Shown here piece by piece: positions 28,202 through 37,533 of a stretch of 64,000 nt of DNA; within the stretch, counting starts at the first letter, position 1, and each line of letters begins with the position of its first letter. The notes beneath the pieces are model-generated. The model was not told where the DNA came from. It saw nothing but the letters and a program-made list of their open reading frames with translations, and ran no database searches. Made by a program: the position numbers and the translations under genes. Source of the stretch: Thermolongibacillus altinsuensis (GTDB taxonomy: Bacteria; Bacillota; Bacilli; Bacillales; Anoxybacillaceae); NCBI RefSeq assembly GCF_004341205.1, contig NZ_SLUL01000005.1, positions 124,001-188,000 of the forward strand. The letters are read 5' to 3'.

Positions 28202-28744
28202 ATGAATCAGTTTCATGCGACGACGATTTTTGCCATTCGCCATAATGGAAAAGGGGCGATGGCTGGAGATGGTCAAGTCACATTCGGCAATGCTGTTGTG
28301 ATGAAGCACACGGCCAAAAAAATTAGAAGACTGTTTCACGGCAAAGTGTTAGCTGGGTTTGCTGGTGCGGTTGCTGATGCTTTTACTTTGTTTGAGATGT
28401 TTGAAGGAAAGCTTGAGGAATATAACGGGAATTTACAACGCGCAGCTGTTGAATTGGCAAAAGAGTGGCGAAGCGATAAAGTTTTGCGCAGGCTAGAAGC
28501 GATGTTAATTGTGATGGATGAAACAAATTTGTTGCTTATTTCAGGAACTGGAGAAGTCATTGAGCCTGATGATGGGATATTGGCAATCGGATCTGGTGGC
28601 AACTATGCGCTTGCAGCTGGAAGGGCGCTGAAAAATTATGCAGGTGAGCATTTAAGCGCGAAACAAATTGCAGAAGCGGCTTTAAAAATTGCCAGCGATA
28701 TTTGTGTATATACGAATGAACATATCATCGTTGAAGAATTATAG
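28202..28744 (+). CDS. hslV: ATP-dependent protease peptidase subunit HslV (ClpQ)
   Basis: HslV/ClpQ is the proteasome-like peptidase of the HslVU (ClpQY, CodWX) complex. The 180-residue product begins [14 protein letters not shown]. Thr7 aligns with the N-terminal catalytic Thr of E. coli Hsl[10 protein letters not shown] and [16 protein letters not shown] are conserved. The AAAGGAGG at 28181-28188 is 13 bases from this ATG. An in-frame ATT at 28196 is spaced better and would yield [10 protein letters not shown] with Ser at position 2, as in B. subtilis ClpQ. The true N-terminus is therefore uncertain. Confidence 0.93.
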   Translation: MNQFHATTIFAIRHNGKGAMAGDGQVTFGNAVVMKHTAKKIRRLFHGKVLAGFAGAVADAFTLFEMFEGKLEEYNGNLQRAAVELAKEWRSDKVLRRLEAMLIVMDETNLLLISGTGEVIEPDDGILAIGSGGNYALAAGRALKNYAGEHLSAKQIAEAALKIASDICVYTNEHIIVEEL

Positions 28745-28760
28745 AAAGGAGGGAAATGGG

Positions 28761-30146
28761 ATGTTAACACCAAAACAAATCGTTGAAAAGCTCGATCAAT
28801 TTATTGTTGGTCAAAAAGAGGCGAAAAAAGCGGTAGCGATCGCGCTTCGAAATCGTTATCGTCGCAGCCTTTTAGATGAAAAACTACGCGATGAAGTTGT
28901 TCCGAAAAATATTTTAATGATCGGACCGACAGGAGTTGGTAAAACGGAGATTGCACGAAGATTGGCAAAATTAGTCGGCGCTCCTTTTATCAAAGTAGAA
29001 GCAACGAAGTTTACGGAAGTTGGATATGTCGGCCGCGATGTTGAATCGATGGTTCGAGATCTTGTTGAAACAGCCGTGCGGATGGTTAAAGAGAAAAAGA
29101 TGAACGAAGTGAAGGATCGAGCGCAAGAGTTAGCCAACAAGCGTCTTGTTGAGTTGCTTGTTCCAGGGAAATCGAAACAAGCGGTAAAAAATCCATTTGA
29201 GTTGTTGTTTGGTTCGACAACGGAGCCGCAAGCGGAAACATATACAACAGAGGAACAACAAATCGCTGAAAAAAGAAGACAAGTCGCTTGGAAGTTGGCG
29301 AACGGCGAGTTAGAAGATGAGTTTGTCACCATTGAAATTGAAGAACAACCAGCGATGATGTTTGATTTCCTGCAAGGAACAGGAATTGAGCAGATGGGCG
29401 TCAACATGCAAGATATGCTAAGCAGCTTTATGCCGAAAAAGCGAAAAAAGCGGAAGTTAAAAGTGCGCGATGCGCGCAAAGTGCTTACAAATGAAGAAGC
29501 GCAAAAATTAATCGATATGGATGAAGTGACGCAAGAAGCGATTCATCTTGCGGAGCAATCTGGCATTATCTTTATTGACGAGATTGATAAAATTGCGCGA
29601 AAAGGCCAAAGCGCTTCATCGGCCGATGTGTCACGTGAAGGGGTTCAACGAGATATTTTGCCGATTGTTGAAGGTTCAACCGTGATGACGAAATATGGCC
29701 CTGTAAAAACAGATCATATTTTATTCATTGCTGCTGGTGCCTTTCATATGGCGAAACCGTCCGATTTAATTCCAGAGTTGCAAGGACGTTTTCCGATTCG
29801 TGTTGAATTATCGAAGTTAACGGTCGATGATTTTGTTAAAATATTGATTGAACCGAATAATGCGTTAATTAAACAATACACAGCATTGTTAGCAACAGAA
29901 GGTATACAACTTGAATTTTCAGACGATGCTATTCGTAAAATTGCTGAAGTGGCATTTGAAGTCAATCAAAATACGGAAAATATTGGCGCTCGTCGTCTCC
30001 ATACGATCATGGAGAAGTTGTTAGAAGATTTATTGTTTGAGGCGCCAGATATTAGTCTTGAAAAAGTGGTAATCACTCCACAATATGTGGAGCAAAAACT
30101 TGGGAATATTGTTAAAAATAAAGATTTGAGCCAATTTATTTTATGA
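28761..30146 (+). CDS. hslU: ATP-dependent protease ATPase subunit HslU (ClpY)
   Basis: HslU is the AAA+ unfoldase that feeds substrates to HslV. The 461-residue protein has Walker [15 protein letters not shown], Walker [12 protein letters not shown], and a Gly-Tyr-Val-Gly-Arg pore-loop sequence (GYVGRDVE). An intermediate domain of about 110-240 includes basic PKKRKKRKL. The ATG at 28761 follows AGGAGGGAAATGGG; an upstream in-frame start at 28689 lies inside hslV. Its stop overlaps codY's ribosome-binding region. Confidence 0.96.
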   Translation: MLTPKQIVEKLDQFIVGQKEAKKAVAIALRNRYRRSLLDEKLRDEVVPKNILMIGPTGVGKTEIARRLAKLVGAPFIKVEATKFTEVGYVGRDVESMVRDLVETAVRMVKEKKMNEVKDRAQELANKRLVELLVPGKSKQAVKNPFELLFGSTTEPQAETYTTEEQQIAEKRRQVAWKLANGELEDEFVTIEIEEQPAMMFDFLQGTGIEQMGVNMQDMLSSFMPKKRKKRKLKVRDARKVLTNEEAQKLIDMDEVTQEAIHLAEQSGIIFIDEIDKIARKGQSASSADVSREGVQRDILPIVEGSTVMTKYGPVKTDHILFIAAGAFHMAKPSDLIPELQGRFPIRVELSKLTVDDFVKILIEPNNALIKQYTALLATEGIQLEFSDDAIRKIAEVAFEVNQNTENIGARRLHTIMEKLLEDLLFEAPDISLEKVVITPQYVEQKLGNIVKNKDLSQFIL

Positions 30147-30157
30147 GGAGGATGTAT

Positions 30158-30937
30158 ATGAACTTACTTGAGAAAACAAGAAAAATTAATGCGATGCTGC
30201 AAAATGCGGCAGGAAAACCGGTAAACTTCAAAGAAATGGCGGAAACGCTTTGCGAAGTGATACAGGCAAACGTTTTTGTTGTCAGCCGCCGCGGTAAATT
30301 GTTAGGATTTGCAATTAAACAAACGATTGAAAATGAACGAATGAAAAAAATGTTAGAAGACCGTCAATTCCCTGAAGAGTATACGAAAAGTTTGTTTAAC
30401 ATTACGGAAACGTCTCCAAACCTTGATATTAACAGTGAGTATACCGCATTTCCGGTTGAAAATAAAGACTTATTTAAAACAGGTTTAACAACGATTGTGC
30501 CGATTATCGGTGGCGGAGAACGTCTCGGTACGCTTATTTTATCAAGATTGGATAATGAATTTAATGATGATGATCTCATTTTAGCGGAGTATGGTGCCAC
30601 CGTTGTCGGAATGGAGATTTTGCGTGAAAAAGCGGAGGAAATCGAAGAAGAAGCACGAAGCAAAGCGGTCGTGCAAATGGCAATCAGCTCTTTATCATAC
30701 AGTGAGTTAGAAGCCATTGAACATATTTTTGAAGAATTAAATGGTACAGAAGGCTTGCTTGTTGCAAGTAAGATCGCTGACCGTGTTGGAATTACACGTT
30801 CTGTCATCGTCAATGCCCTTCGTAAACTCGAAAGCGCGGGTGTTATTGAATCTCGTTCACTTGGAATGAAGGGAACCTACATTAAAGTATTAAATGATAA
30901 GTTTTTAACTGAATTAGAAAAATTAAAACATCATTAA
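30158..30937 (+). CDS. codY: GTP- and branched-chain amino acid-sensing global regulator CodY
   Basis: CodY represses stationary-phase and nutrient-limitation genes when GTP and Ile/Leu/Val are plentiful. In B. subtilis its targets include the fla/che operon. The 259-residue protein starts [14 protein letters not shown]. It has an N-terminal GAF domain (about 1-155) that binds branched-chain amino acids, and a C-terminal winged helix with [20 protein letters not shown] at about 203-222. The ATG at 30158 matches homologues. A strong terminator follows, isolating it from flgB. Confidence 0.97.
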   Translation: MNLLEKTRKINAMLQNAAGKPVNFKEMAETLCEVIQANVFVVSRRGKLLGFAIKQTIENERMKKMLEDRQFPEEYTKSLFNITETSPNLDINSEYTAFPVENKDLFKTGLTTIVPIIGGGERLGTLILSRLDNEFNDDDLILAEYGATVVGMEILREKAEEIEEEARSKAVVQMAISSLSYSELEAIEHIFEELNGTEGLLVASKIADRVGITRSVIVNALRKLESAGVIESRSLGMKGTYIKVLNDKFLTELEKLKHH

Positions 30938-30987
30938 TGGAAGGCGTGTTTGAACAGAAAGATGTTCTCGTCTTCTGCCTATTTAGT

Positions 30988-31024
30988 AGAGCATCTTATC
31001 GTGACATAAGATGCTCTTTTTTTT
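30988..31024 (+). terminator. Strong intrinsic terminator after codY
   Basis: AGAGCATCTTAT (30988-30999) and ATAAGATGCTCT (31006-31017) form a perfect 12-bp stem with a 6-base loop, followed by seven more T. It separates the xerC-codY unit from fla/che. Confidence 0.93.
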
Positions 31025-31085
31025 AAGTTTTTATGTAAATGTATGTGAAAAATAGTACTATCTTCCCGGTGTACATTATTTTAAT

Positions 31086-31100
31086 AATTTTTTAAAATAA
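31086..31100 (+). promoter_or_regulatory. Weak CodY-box-like sequence upstream of flgB
   Basis: The AT-rich stretch AATTTTTTAAAATAA, read against the CodY consensus (AATTTTC, W, GAAAATT), matches about 10 of 15 positions. Direct CodY repression of fla/che is established in B. subtilis. Here the site is only suggestive because the whole gap is AT-rich. Confidence 0.3.
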
Positions 31101-31152
31101 AGTTGGTTTTGTCGGAGTGTGTCAAATAAAGTTAATTTTGTCGGAGTGTGTC
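31095..31152 (+). repeat. Two tandem 29-bp direct repeats upstream of flgB
   Basis: Two adjacent 29-base units (31095-31123 and 31124-31152) begin AAATAAAGTT and end TTTTGTCGGAGTGTGTC. They differ only at two neighbouring bases (GG versus AA). A degenerate third start (AAAATAAG) leads into the flgB Shine-Dalgarno. The duplication lies entirely in the 5' region of the fla/che operon and may duplicate a protein-binding or promoter element. Confidence 0.9.
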
Positions 31153-31171
31153 AAAATAAGGGGGATTTTCA

Positions 31172-31552
31172 TTGAAACTATTTTCAAACAGCTTTCAAAC
31201 GCTTGAACAAGCTTTAGATTACGCTGCTTTAAAGCAAAAAGTGATTGCTCATAATATCGCAAATGTCGACACACCGAATTTTAAAGCGAAAGAAGTTCAG
31301 TTTCGAAGCCAATTTCAACAAGCGCTGGAAGCATATCGAACAGATCCGCGTCATTTTGAATTTAAAGCAAATATTAGCAAATTTTTAGTGACAACCAAAA
31401 ACGATCTCGTTTACAATCATAATAAGAATAATGTCGATATAGATAAAGAAATGTCGGATTTGGCCGCCAATCAAATTTATTATCATGCGCTTATTGAACG
31501 CTTAAATGGCAAATTCAATTCCCTTAAAACGGTCATTAAAGGGGGGAAATAA
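31172..31552 (+). CDS. flgB: Flagellar basal-body rod protein FlgB
   Basis: FlgB is a proximal rod protein of the flagellar basal body. The 126-residue product has the rod-protein motif VIAHNIANVDTPNFKAKEV near the N-terminus and a C-terminal helix with EMSDLAANQIYYHALIERL. Both form the axial coiled coil. The start is a TTG at 31172, about 8 bases after the AAGGGGGA Shine-Dalgarno. It is the first gene of the long fla/che operon; the start codon may limit expression. Confidence 0.93.
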   Translation: MKLFSNSFQTLEQALDYAALKQKVIAHNIANVDTPNFKAKEVQFRSQFQQALEAYRTDPRHFEFKANISKFLVTTKNDLVYNHNKNNVDIDKEMSDLAANQIYYHALIERLNGKFNSLKTVIKGGK

Positions 31553-31555
31553 TGA

Positions 31556-32002
31556 ATGTCGATTTTTCAAAGTCTTAATACGACGGCTTCAGCGCTTACA
31601 GCACAACGTCTTCGGATGGACGTTATCTCTGCAAACATGGCGAATGTTGATACGACGCGCGCTAAAATTGTGGATGGAAAGTGGGAACCGTATCGACGCA
31701 AAATGGTCGTTATGGAGCCGAAAGAAACGTTTTCTTCGTTTTTAAACGTAGCAATGAATCGCCAACAAATAGGAAATGGTGTGAGGGTGACGAAGATTAT
31801 CGAAGATCGAACGCCTTTTAAACTTGTTTATGACCCTTCCCATCCTGATGCAAACGAGGAAGGATATGTTCAATTACCAAACGTTGATCCTTTGAAAGAG
31901 ATGGTTGATTTAATTAGCGCAACGCGATCGTATGAAGCGAACGTGACCGTCTTTAATGCAACAAAAGGAATGCTGATGAAAGCATTAGAAATCGGTAAAT
32001 AA
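31556..32002 (+). CDS. flgC: Flagellar basal-body rod protein FlgC
   Basis: FlgC is a proximal rod component. The 148-residue protein carries the N-terminal flagellar rod motif MDVISANMANVDTTRA and the C-terminal motif EMVDLISATRSYEANVTVFN. A GGGGGGAAATA ribosome-binding site overlaps the flgB end. Three bases separate the two genes. Confidence 0.95.
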   Translation: MSIFQSLNTTASALTAQRLRMDVISANMANVDTTRAKIVDGKWEPYRRKMVVMEPKETFSSFLNVAMNRQQIGNGVRVTKIIEDRTPFKLVYDPSHPDANEEGYVQLPNVDPLKEMVDLISATRSYEANVTVFNATKGMLMKALEIGK

Positions 32003-32016
32003 AGGAGAAATGAGCA

Positions 32017-32310
32017 ATGATTAACCGCGTTCAGGGAACGCTGTTTCCAACGAATGTTTCGTCTTCACAAACGAAACCGGCGGAAGCGCAACAAGCGTTT
32101 TCCGACTTTTTAAAGAAAGCGATTAATCAACTAAATGAGGAACAAATTTCCTCAGATATGTTGACGTCAAAATTGGCAAAAGGTGAAAATATTGATCTTC
32201 ATCAAGTCATGATCGCTTCGCAAAAAGCGAGCATCTCTTTGCAATTAGCTGTTGAAGTAAGAAACAAAGTGATTGAAGCGTATCAAGAAATAATGAGAAT
32301 GCAAGTATAG
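32017..32310 (+). CDS. fliE: Flagellar hook-basal body complex protein FliE
   Basis: FliE links the MS ring to the rod. The 97-residue protein has the family pattern of a variable Ser/Gln-rich N-terminus. The conserved C-terminal helix LHQVMIASQKASISLQLAVE and VIEAYQEIMRMQV follow. The start follows AAAGGAGAAATGAGCA. A 73-base gap with a hairpin separates it from fliF. Confidence 0.95.
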   Translation: MINRVQGTLFPTNVSSSQTKPAEAQQAFSDFLKKAINQLNEEQISSDMLTSKLAKGENIDLHQVMIASQKASISLQLAVEVRNKVIEAYQEIMRMQV

Positions 32311-32318
32311 AAGGTTCG

Positions 32319-32340
32319 TAATAACCAAAAACGGTTATTA
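32319..32340 (+). other. Hairpin between fliE and fliF
   Basis: TAATAACC (32319-32326) and GGTTATTA (32333-32340) pair perfectly around AAAAAC. There is no T-run, so this is more likely an mRNA processing or stability element inside the operon than a terminator. Confidence 0.5.
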
Positions 32341-32383
32341 AATTCTAGCAATCTTTTTACCTCATGATAACCGGAGGAAGCTT

Positions 32384-33979
32384 ATGAACGAACGACTTAA
32401 ACAAGCCATTGATCGATTAAAAACCTTTTGGATGGAAAGAACGAAAGCACAGAAAGCGATGATTTTTGGCATCGCTGGATTATTTATTTTTGTTGTGGCG
32501 ATTACGGCGTTTTTAGCGACACGGACAAATTTTGTACCGTTGTATAGCAATTTATCGCCACAAGAAGCAGGACAAATTAAAGCAACGCTCGACCAGCGTG
32601 GAATTAAATCGGAAATTACAGATAACGGAACAACGATTAAAGTTCCTGAAGAAATGGTCGATACGCTCAAAGTTGAGCTAGCGGCCGAAGGAATTCCGGA
32701 TAGCGGGAATATTGATTATTCTTTCTTTGGGAAAAACTCCGGTTTTGGAATGACAGATAACGAATTTAACGTATTGAAGATCGAAGCGATGCAAACGGAA
32801 TTAGCTAATTTGATTAAAAGCATCGACGGGGTAGAAGATGCGAAGGTGATGATTAATCTACCTCAGCCGACGATTTTTGTTGGCGATCAGCAAGAAGAAG
32901 CATCGGCTTCGATCGTGCTAAAAACAAAACCGGGGTATAAGTTTAACGAACAACAAATTAAATCGCTATACCACCTTGTTTCAAAAAGTGTGCCAAACCT
33001 TCCTACTGAAAATATCGTCATTATGAATCAATATTTTGAGTACTTTGACTTAAAAAATGATGACAAATTTTCAACGGGCAACACATTTGCAGAACAACAT
33101 GAGATTAAACAAGAAATTGAACGTGATATTCAGCGCCGTGTTCAACAAATGCTAGGAACGATGATCGGACAAGATAAGGTTGTCGTTTCTGTTACGGCTG
33201 ATGTCGATTTTACGCAAGAGAAACGCAAAGAAAACTTAGTCACTCCAGTTGATGAAGAAAATATGGAAGGAATTGCGATTAGCGTACAACGCATTACTGA
33301 AACGTTTTCTGGGGCAGGCGCTCCACCAGGCGGTACAGCTGGAACTGGTGAGGATGCAGTAGCTGGATATCAAGGTCAAGGAGCAAATGGCGAGACAAAC
33401 GGGGATTATGAACGCATTGAAGAAACCATCAATAATGAGGTCAATCGAATCAAGAAAGAAATTGTTACAAGTCCTTACAAAATTCGCGATTTAGGCATTC
33501 AAGTCATGGTGGAACCACCAGATCCGAAAGATCCAAACTCATTGCCGCAGCAGACAATTGACGACATTACAAAAATTTTAGGAACGATCGTTCGCACGTC
33601 CGTGGACAAAGAAGTAGCGGGGCAATTGACAGATCAAGATATTCAAAATCGTGTGGTCGTTTCTGTGCAACCGTTCAATGGAAAAATTGAATTTGATGAG
33701 CCAAAATCAACGATTCCAACATGGGCCTATATTGTTGGCGGTGTGGTATTAGCTCTATTGATTGGTTTCATTGTTTTCCTATGGTTGCGGAAACGTAAGG
33801 AAGATGAAGAAATCGAATTACAACCGATGTTTGAATCCGTTGCTGAGCCAAATGTTCCGGATATCAATGAAGAGATTGAGACAGAAAGCACATTGCGGCG
33901 TAAGCAGCTTGAAAAGTTAGCGAAAGAAAAACCAGATGAATTTGCAAAGCTATTAAGAACTTGGCTTTCAGAAGATTAA
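32384..33979 (+). CDS. fliF: Flagellar M-ring protein FliF
   Basis: FliF forms the MS ring in the cytoplasmic membrane, on which the C ring and export gate assemble. The 531-residue protein has a first membrane segment at about 26-46 and ring-building motifs including NLSPQEAGQIKATLDQRGI. A second membrane segment lies at about 447-468, and the C-terminal FliG-binding tail is rich in Glu/Lys (KLAKEKPDEFAKLLRTWL). The start follows AACCGGAGGAAGCTT. Confidence 0.96.
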   Translation: MNERLKQAIDRLKTFWMERTKAQKAMIFGIAGLFIFVVAITAFLATRTNFVPLYSNLSPQEAGQIKATLDQRGIKSEITDNGTTIKVPEEMVDTLKVELAAEGIPDSGNIDYSFFGKNSGFGMTDNEFNVLKIEAMQTELANLIKSIDGVEDAKVMINLPQPTIFVGDQQEEASASIVLKTKPGYKFNEQQIKSLYHLVSKSVPNLPTENIVIMNQYFEYFDLKNDDKFSTGNTFAEQHEIKQEIERDIQRRVQQMLGTMIGQDKVVVSVTADVDFTQEKRKENLVTPVDEENMEGIAISVQRITETFSGAGAPPGGTAGTGEDAVAGYQGQGANGETNGDYERIEETINNEVNRIKKEIVTSPYKIRDLGIQVMVEPPDPKDPNSLPQQTIDDITKILGTIVRTSVDKEVAGQLTDQDIQNRVVVSVQPFNGKIEFDEPKSTIPTWAYIVGGVVLALLIGFIVFLWLRKRKEDEEIELQPMFESVAEPNVPDINEEIETESTLRRKQLEKLAKEKPDEFAKLLRTWLSED

Positions 33980-33991
33980 GGAGGGGAGCAT

Positions 33992-35002
33992 ATGGCAAAG
34001 AAAAATGAATTAACAGGAAAAGAAAAAGCAGCCATTCTCCTCATTTCACTTGGTCCAGATGTATCAGCGTCCGTTTATAAACACTTATCAGAAGAAGAGA
34101 TTGAAAAACTAACATTAGAAATTTCGAAGGTCCGCCAAGTCGATGCCGAAGAAAAAGAAAAGGTATTAGAAGAGTTTCATCAAATCGCTTTAGCTCAAGA
34201 TTATATTTCCCAAGGCGGGATTGTTTATGCAAAAGAAGTGTTAGAAAAAGCGCTTGGTCCTGAGAAAGCGATGCATATTATTAATCGTTTGACATCCGCT
34301 TTGCAGGTGCGTCCGTTTGATTTTGCGCGCAAAGCGGATCCGGCGCAAATTTTAAACTTTATTCAAAATGAACATCCACAAACGATTGCGCTCGTCTTAT
34401 CGTATTTAGAGCCGGCTCAAGCGGGGCAAATTCTTTCGGCTTTACCGCAGGAGATGCAAGCAGATATTGCGCGCAGAATTGCGCTAATGGACCGTACATC
34501 TCCAGAAATTATTAATGAAGTTGAACAAATTCTTGAGCGAAAATTGTCAACGACTTTTGTTCAAGATTACACGCAAACAGGTGGCATTGAAGCGGTTGTT
34601 GAGGTGTTAAATGGCGTCGATCGCAGCACGGAACGAACCATTTTAGATGCCCTAGAAATTCAAGATCCAGAGCTAGCGGAAGAAATTAAAAAGAGAATGT
34701 TTGTTTTCGAAGATATTGTTACGCTTGATAACCGTGCTATTCAACGCGTCATTCGCGAAGTGGACAACGAAGATTTGCTGCTTGCGCTTAAAGTGTCAAG
34801 CGACGAAGTGAAAGAAATTGTCTTCCGAAATATGTCGACGCGCATGGCGGAAACGTTTAAAGAAGAAATGGAGTTTATGGGACCTGTTCGCCTTCGAGAT
34901 GTAGAAGAGGCGCAGTCACGAATTGTCGCTGTCATTCGTCGCCTTGAAGAAGCTGGTGAAATTGTGATTGCTCGCGGTGGAGGAGATGATATTATTGTCT
35001 AA
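33992..35002 (+). CDS. fliG: Flagellar motor switch protein FliG
   Basis: FliG is the C-ring protein that interacts with the stator and sets rotation. The 336-residue product has an N-terminal FliF-binding domain, a middle domain with the EHPQTIALVLSYL motif, and a C-terminal torque helix with charged residues (MSTRMAETFKEEMEFMGPVRLRDVEE). The ATG follows AAGGAGGGGAGC. It overlaps the start region of fliH by eight bases. Confidence 0.96.
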   Translation: MAKKNELTGKEKAAILLISLGPDVSASVYKHLSEEEIEKLTLEISKVRQVDAEEKEKVLEEFHQIALAQDYISQGGIVYAKEVLEKALGPEKAMHIINRLTSALQVRPFDFARKADPAQILNFIQNEHPQTIALVLSYLEPAQAGQILSALPQEMQADIARRIALMDRTSPEIINEVEQILERKLSTTFVQDYTQTGGIEAVVEVLNGVDRSTERTILDALEIQDPELAEEIKKRMFVFEDIVTLDNRAIQRVIREVDNEDLLLALKVSSDEVKEIVFRNMSTRMAETFKEEMEFMGPVRLRDVEEAQSRIVAVIRRLEEAGEIVIARGGGDDIIV

Positions 35003-35759
35003 AGTCATTAAAGCCCCGTTTGCTCATACATACAGTGACAACAAAAAAGTGATTCAAATCAAAAATCTTCTTTCTCCGCCTCATGAGCAACAAGAACAAA
35101 CCGAACGACAGAGTGATGAGCAAGCGTTTCTTCTCGTTGAAGAAGCAAAACAACAAGCGCAGCACATTCGACACGAAGCTGAAGCGTATTATCAATCTGT
35201 GCAACAACAAATTTTACAAGAACAGCAAGCATGGGAACAAGAAAAACAACAATGGATCGAAAAGGCTCAACGCGAAGGATATGAAAGAGGATTGCAACAA
35301 GGAAAAGAAGAGGGGTTGCAGCAATATCAACAATTGCTGAACCAAGCGAAACGCGTCATTGATTCAGCGAATCAACAGTTTTATGACATGCTTCAATCGG
35401 CAGATGAAACCATTTTGTTAGTGGCGTTAAAGGTTGCTGAACGCATCATCGGTGAGCGTTTAAATGAAAACAAGGAGCATTTTTTATCCCTTGTTAAACA
35501 AGTCATTAAAGAGGTTCGGGAACATGAAGAAGTGAAAATTTACGTCCATCCTTCTTATTACGACTTGCTGATTCGCCAAAAAGATGAACTAAAAGCGTTA
35601 TTTAGCCAAGAGGCTCACCTTTTTATTTATCCCGATCAAGATTTGCCTGAAACGGGCTGTGTCGTTGAATCGCCATTTGGTCGAATTGATGCAAGCGTCG
35701 ATACCCAACTCGAGCAATTGAAAGCACAATTGCTCGAACGGATTGAGGGGGAATGTTGA
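34995..35759 (+). CDS. fliH: Flagellar assembly protein FliH
   Basis: FliH binds and restrains the export ATPase FliI and anchors it to the C ring. The 254-residue protein has a Gln/Glu-rich N-terminal coiled coil (about 25-130) and contains glycine-repeat-like heptads (GYERGLQQGKEEGLQQ). A C-terminal V-ATPase E-subunit-like domain lies at about 135-250. The TTG at 34995 gives MSKVIKAPF and is well spaced from GGTGGAGG. An in-frame ATG at 34986 almost touches that sequence. Confidence 0.92.
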   Translation: MSKVIKAPFAHTYSDNKKVIQIKNLLSPPHEQQEQTERQSDEQAFLLVEEAKQQAQHIRHEAEAYYQSVQQQILQEQQAWEQEKQQWIEKAQREGYERGLQQGKEEGLQQYQQLLNQAKRVIDSANQQFYDMLQSADETILLVALKVAERIIGERLNENKEHFLSLVKQVIKEVREHEEVKIYVHPSYYDLLIRQKDELKALFSQEAHLFIYPDQDLPETGCVVESPFGRIDASVDTQLEQLKAQLLERIEGEC

Positions 35760-35760
35760 G

Positions 35761-37074
35761 TTGAATTGGCAGGCGCTCCTTCACGAAATTGAAATGATGG
35801 ACCCATATAAGCGCTTTGGGAAAGTGACGCGCGTCATCGGTTTAATGATTGAGTCAAAAGGACCAGAAAGTTCGATTGGAGATCTTTGCTATATTCATAT
35901 TGGAAATAAAAAAAAGCAAAAGATTCAAGCGGAAGTCGTTGGCTTTCGTGATGAATATGTCTTATTGATGCCATATTCAACGATTCAAGATATTTCCCCC
36001 GGATGTATTGTCGAGGCGACAGGAAAGCCGCTCGAAGTGAAAGTGGGCACTGCATTGATTGGCAGAGTGATTGATGCGTTAGGGGAGCCGCTTGACAATC
36101 AACCGTTACCAAAAGGGTTAACGTCTGTTCCAATTGACCAAGCTCCGCCTAATCCGATGACAAGGCCTCCGATTACAGAGCCGATTGAAGTCGGTGTCAA
36201 AATAATCGACAGTTTGCTTACCGTTGGAAAAGGACAACGCGTTGGAATTTTTGCTGGTTCAGGTGTTGGAAAAAGTACGTTAATGGGCATGATTGCCCGG
36301 AATACAAATGCTGATTTAAACGTCATTGCCTTGATTGGTGAGCGCGGACGTGAAGTGAGAGAGTTTATTGAGCGCGATCTTGGCGAAAAAGGACTGCAAC
36401 GTTCCATTGTTGTTGTCGCCACTTCGGATCAACCAGCGTTGATGAGAATTAAAGGAGCTTATACAGCAACGGCGATTGCTGAATATTTTCGCAATAAAGG
36501 CTTAAATGTCATGTTAATGATGGATTCCGTGACGCGAGTGGCCATGGCGCAGAGAGAAGTTGGTTTAGCGATCGGCGAACCGCCGACAACGAAAGGGTAT
36601 ACCCCATCTGTTTTCGCTCTCTTACCGAAGCTGTTAGAACGGACAGGCACGAATGAGTTTGGAACGATTACGGCTTTTTATACCGTTTTAGTTGACGGAG
36701 ACGATATGAATGAACCGATTGCCGATACGGTGCGCGGAATTTTAGACGGACACCTTGTTTTAGAGAGAGCGCTTGCGAACAAAGGACAGTATCCTGCCAT
36801 TAACGTGCTCAAAAGCGTAAGCCGTGTCATGAACCATATTGTCACAAAAGAACACCGTGCAGCGGCAGAAAAACTGCGAGAACTTCTATCCACTTATATT
36901 AATTCGGAAGACTTAATCAATATAGGGGCGTACAAAAGAGGTTCATCGCGAGAAATTGATGAGGCGATTCGGTACTACCCAAAAATTATTTCTTTTTTAA
37001 AACAAGATATTCATGAACATTATTCGATTGACGAGAGCATTCAATTGTTATTTCAACTCATTCAACAAGGGTGA
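35761..37074 (+). CDS. fliI: Flagellum-specific ATP synthase FliI
   Basis: FliI is the hexameric export ATPase, homologous to F1-beta. From the TTG at 35761 it is 437 residues. It has Walker A GSGVGKST, the IGERGREVREF motif, Walker B in LNVMLMMDSVTR, and the GEPPTTKGYTPSVF segment. An upstream in-frame TTG at 35743 coincides with the GAGGGGGA ribosome-binding site and is rejected. The start follows the fliH stop by one base. Confidence 0.95.
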   Translation: MNWQALLHEIEMMDPYKRFGKVTRVIGLMIESKGPESSIGDLCYIHIGNKKKQKIQAEVVGFRDEYVLLMPYSTIQDISPGCIVEATGKPLEVKVGTALIGRVIDALGEPLDNQPLPKGLTSVPIDQAPPNPMTRPPITEPIEVGVKIIDSLLTVGKGQRVGIFAGSGVGKSTLMGMIARNTNADLNVIALIGERGREVREFIERDLGEKGLQRSIVVVATSDQPALMRIKGAYTATAIAEYFRNKGLNVMLMMDSVTRVAMAQREVGLAIGEPPTTKGYTPSVFALLPKLLERTGTNEFGTITAFYTVLVDGDDMNEPIADTVRGILDGHLVLERALANKGQYPAINVLKSVSRVMNHIVTKEHRAAAEKLRELLSTYINSEDLINIGAYKRGSSREIDEAIRYYPKIISFLKQDIHEHYSIDESIQLLFQLIQQG

Positions 37075-37078
37075 ATAA

Positions 37079-37528
37079 ATGATGGTCCGTCCATTTAAGT
37101 TTGCTAAAATTTTATCGATTAAAGAAAGCGAAAAGGAAAAAGCGCTCAGCGAATATTATGAAGCTCGCAAACGGTTTGAAGAAGTAGCAGAAAAATTATA
37201 TCACTCTTTAAAACAAAAAGAAGATTATGAAGAACTTCATAAACGCAAGCTTCAGACAGGCTTATCCGTTCAAGACATTCGCTATTTTCAACAGTTTATG
37301 AAAAATTTAGAGCGCATCATTGATCATTATCAACAACTTGTCATTCAAGCAAGACATCAAATGGAGTTGAAGCAACTGAAACTAGCTGAGCTGAACATTG
37401 AAGTAAAAAAATATGAAAAGATGAAAGAAAATCACTGGAAATCCGTCTTGAACTTGCTTCGTGAAGAAGAGCGAAAACAAATGGATGAAATTTCAATTCA
37501 ACAATATTGCAAACGGGAAATTAGGTGA
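37079..37528 (+). CDS. fliJ: Flagellar export protein FliJ
   Basis: FliJ is the stalk-like coiled-coil subunit that escorts chaperone-substrate complexes and links FliI to FlhA. The 149-residue product is almost entirely helical and Lys/Glu-rich (FEEVAEKLYHSLKQKEDYEE). It lies in the canonical place after fliI. Tandem ATGs at 37079 and 37082 are both possible. Confidence 0.92.
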   Translation: MMVRPFKFAKILSIKESEKEKALSEYYEARKRFEEVAEKLYHSLKQKEDYEELHKRKLQTGLSVQDIRYFQQFMKNLERIIDHYQQLVIQARHQMELKQLKLAELNIEVKKYEKMKENHWKSVLNLLREEERKQMDEISIQQYCKREIR

Positions 37529-37533
37529 GCATC

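Noticed and set aside
31095-31152. CRISPR-like array or sigma-D promoter in the 29-bp repeats
   Set aside because: The two units are directly adjacent with no spacers and there are no cas genes. For sigma-D, TAAAGTT is present, but no GCCGATAA-like -10 lies 11-16 bases downstream in either unit.
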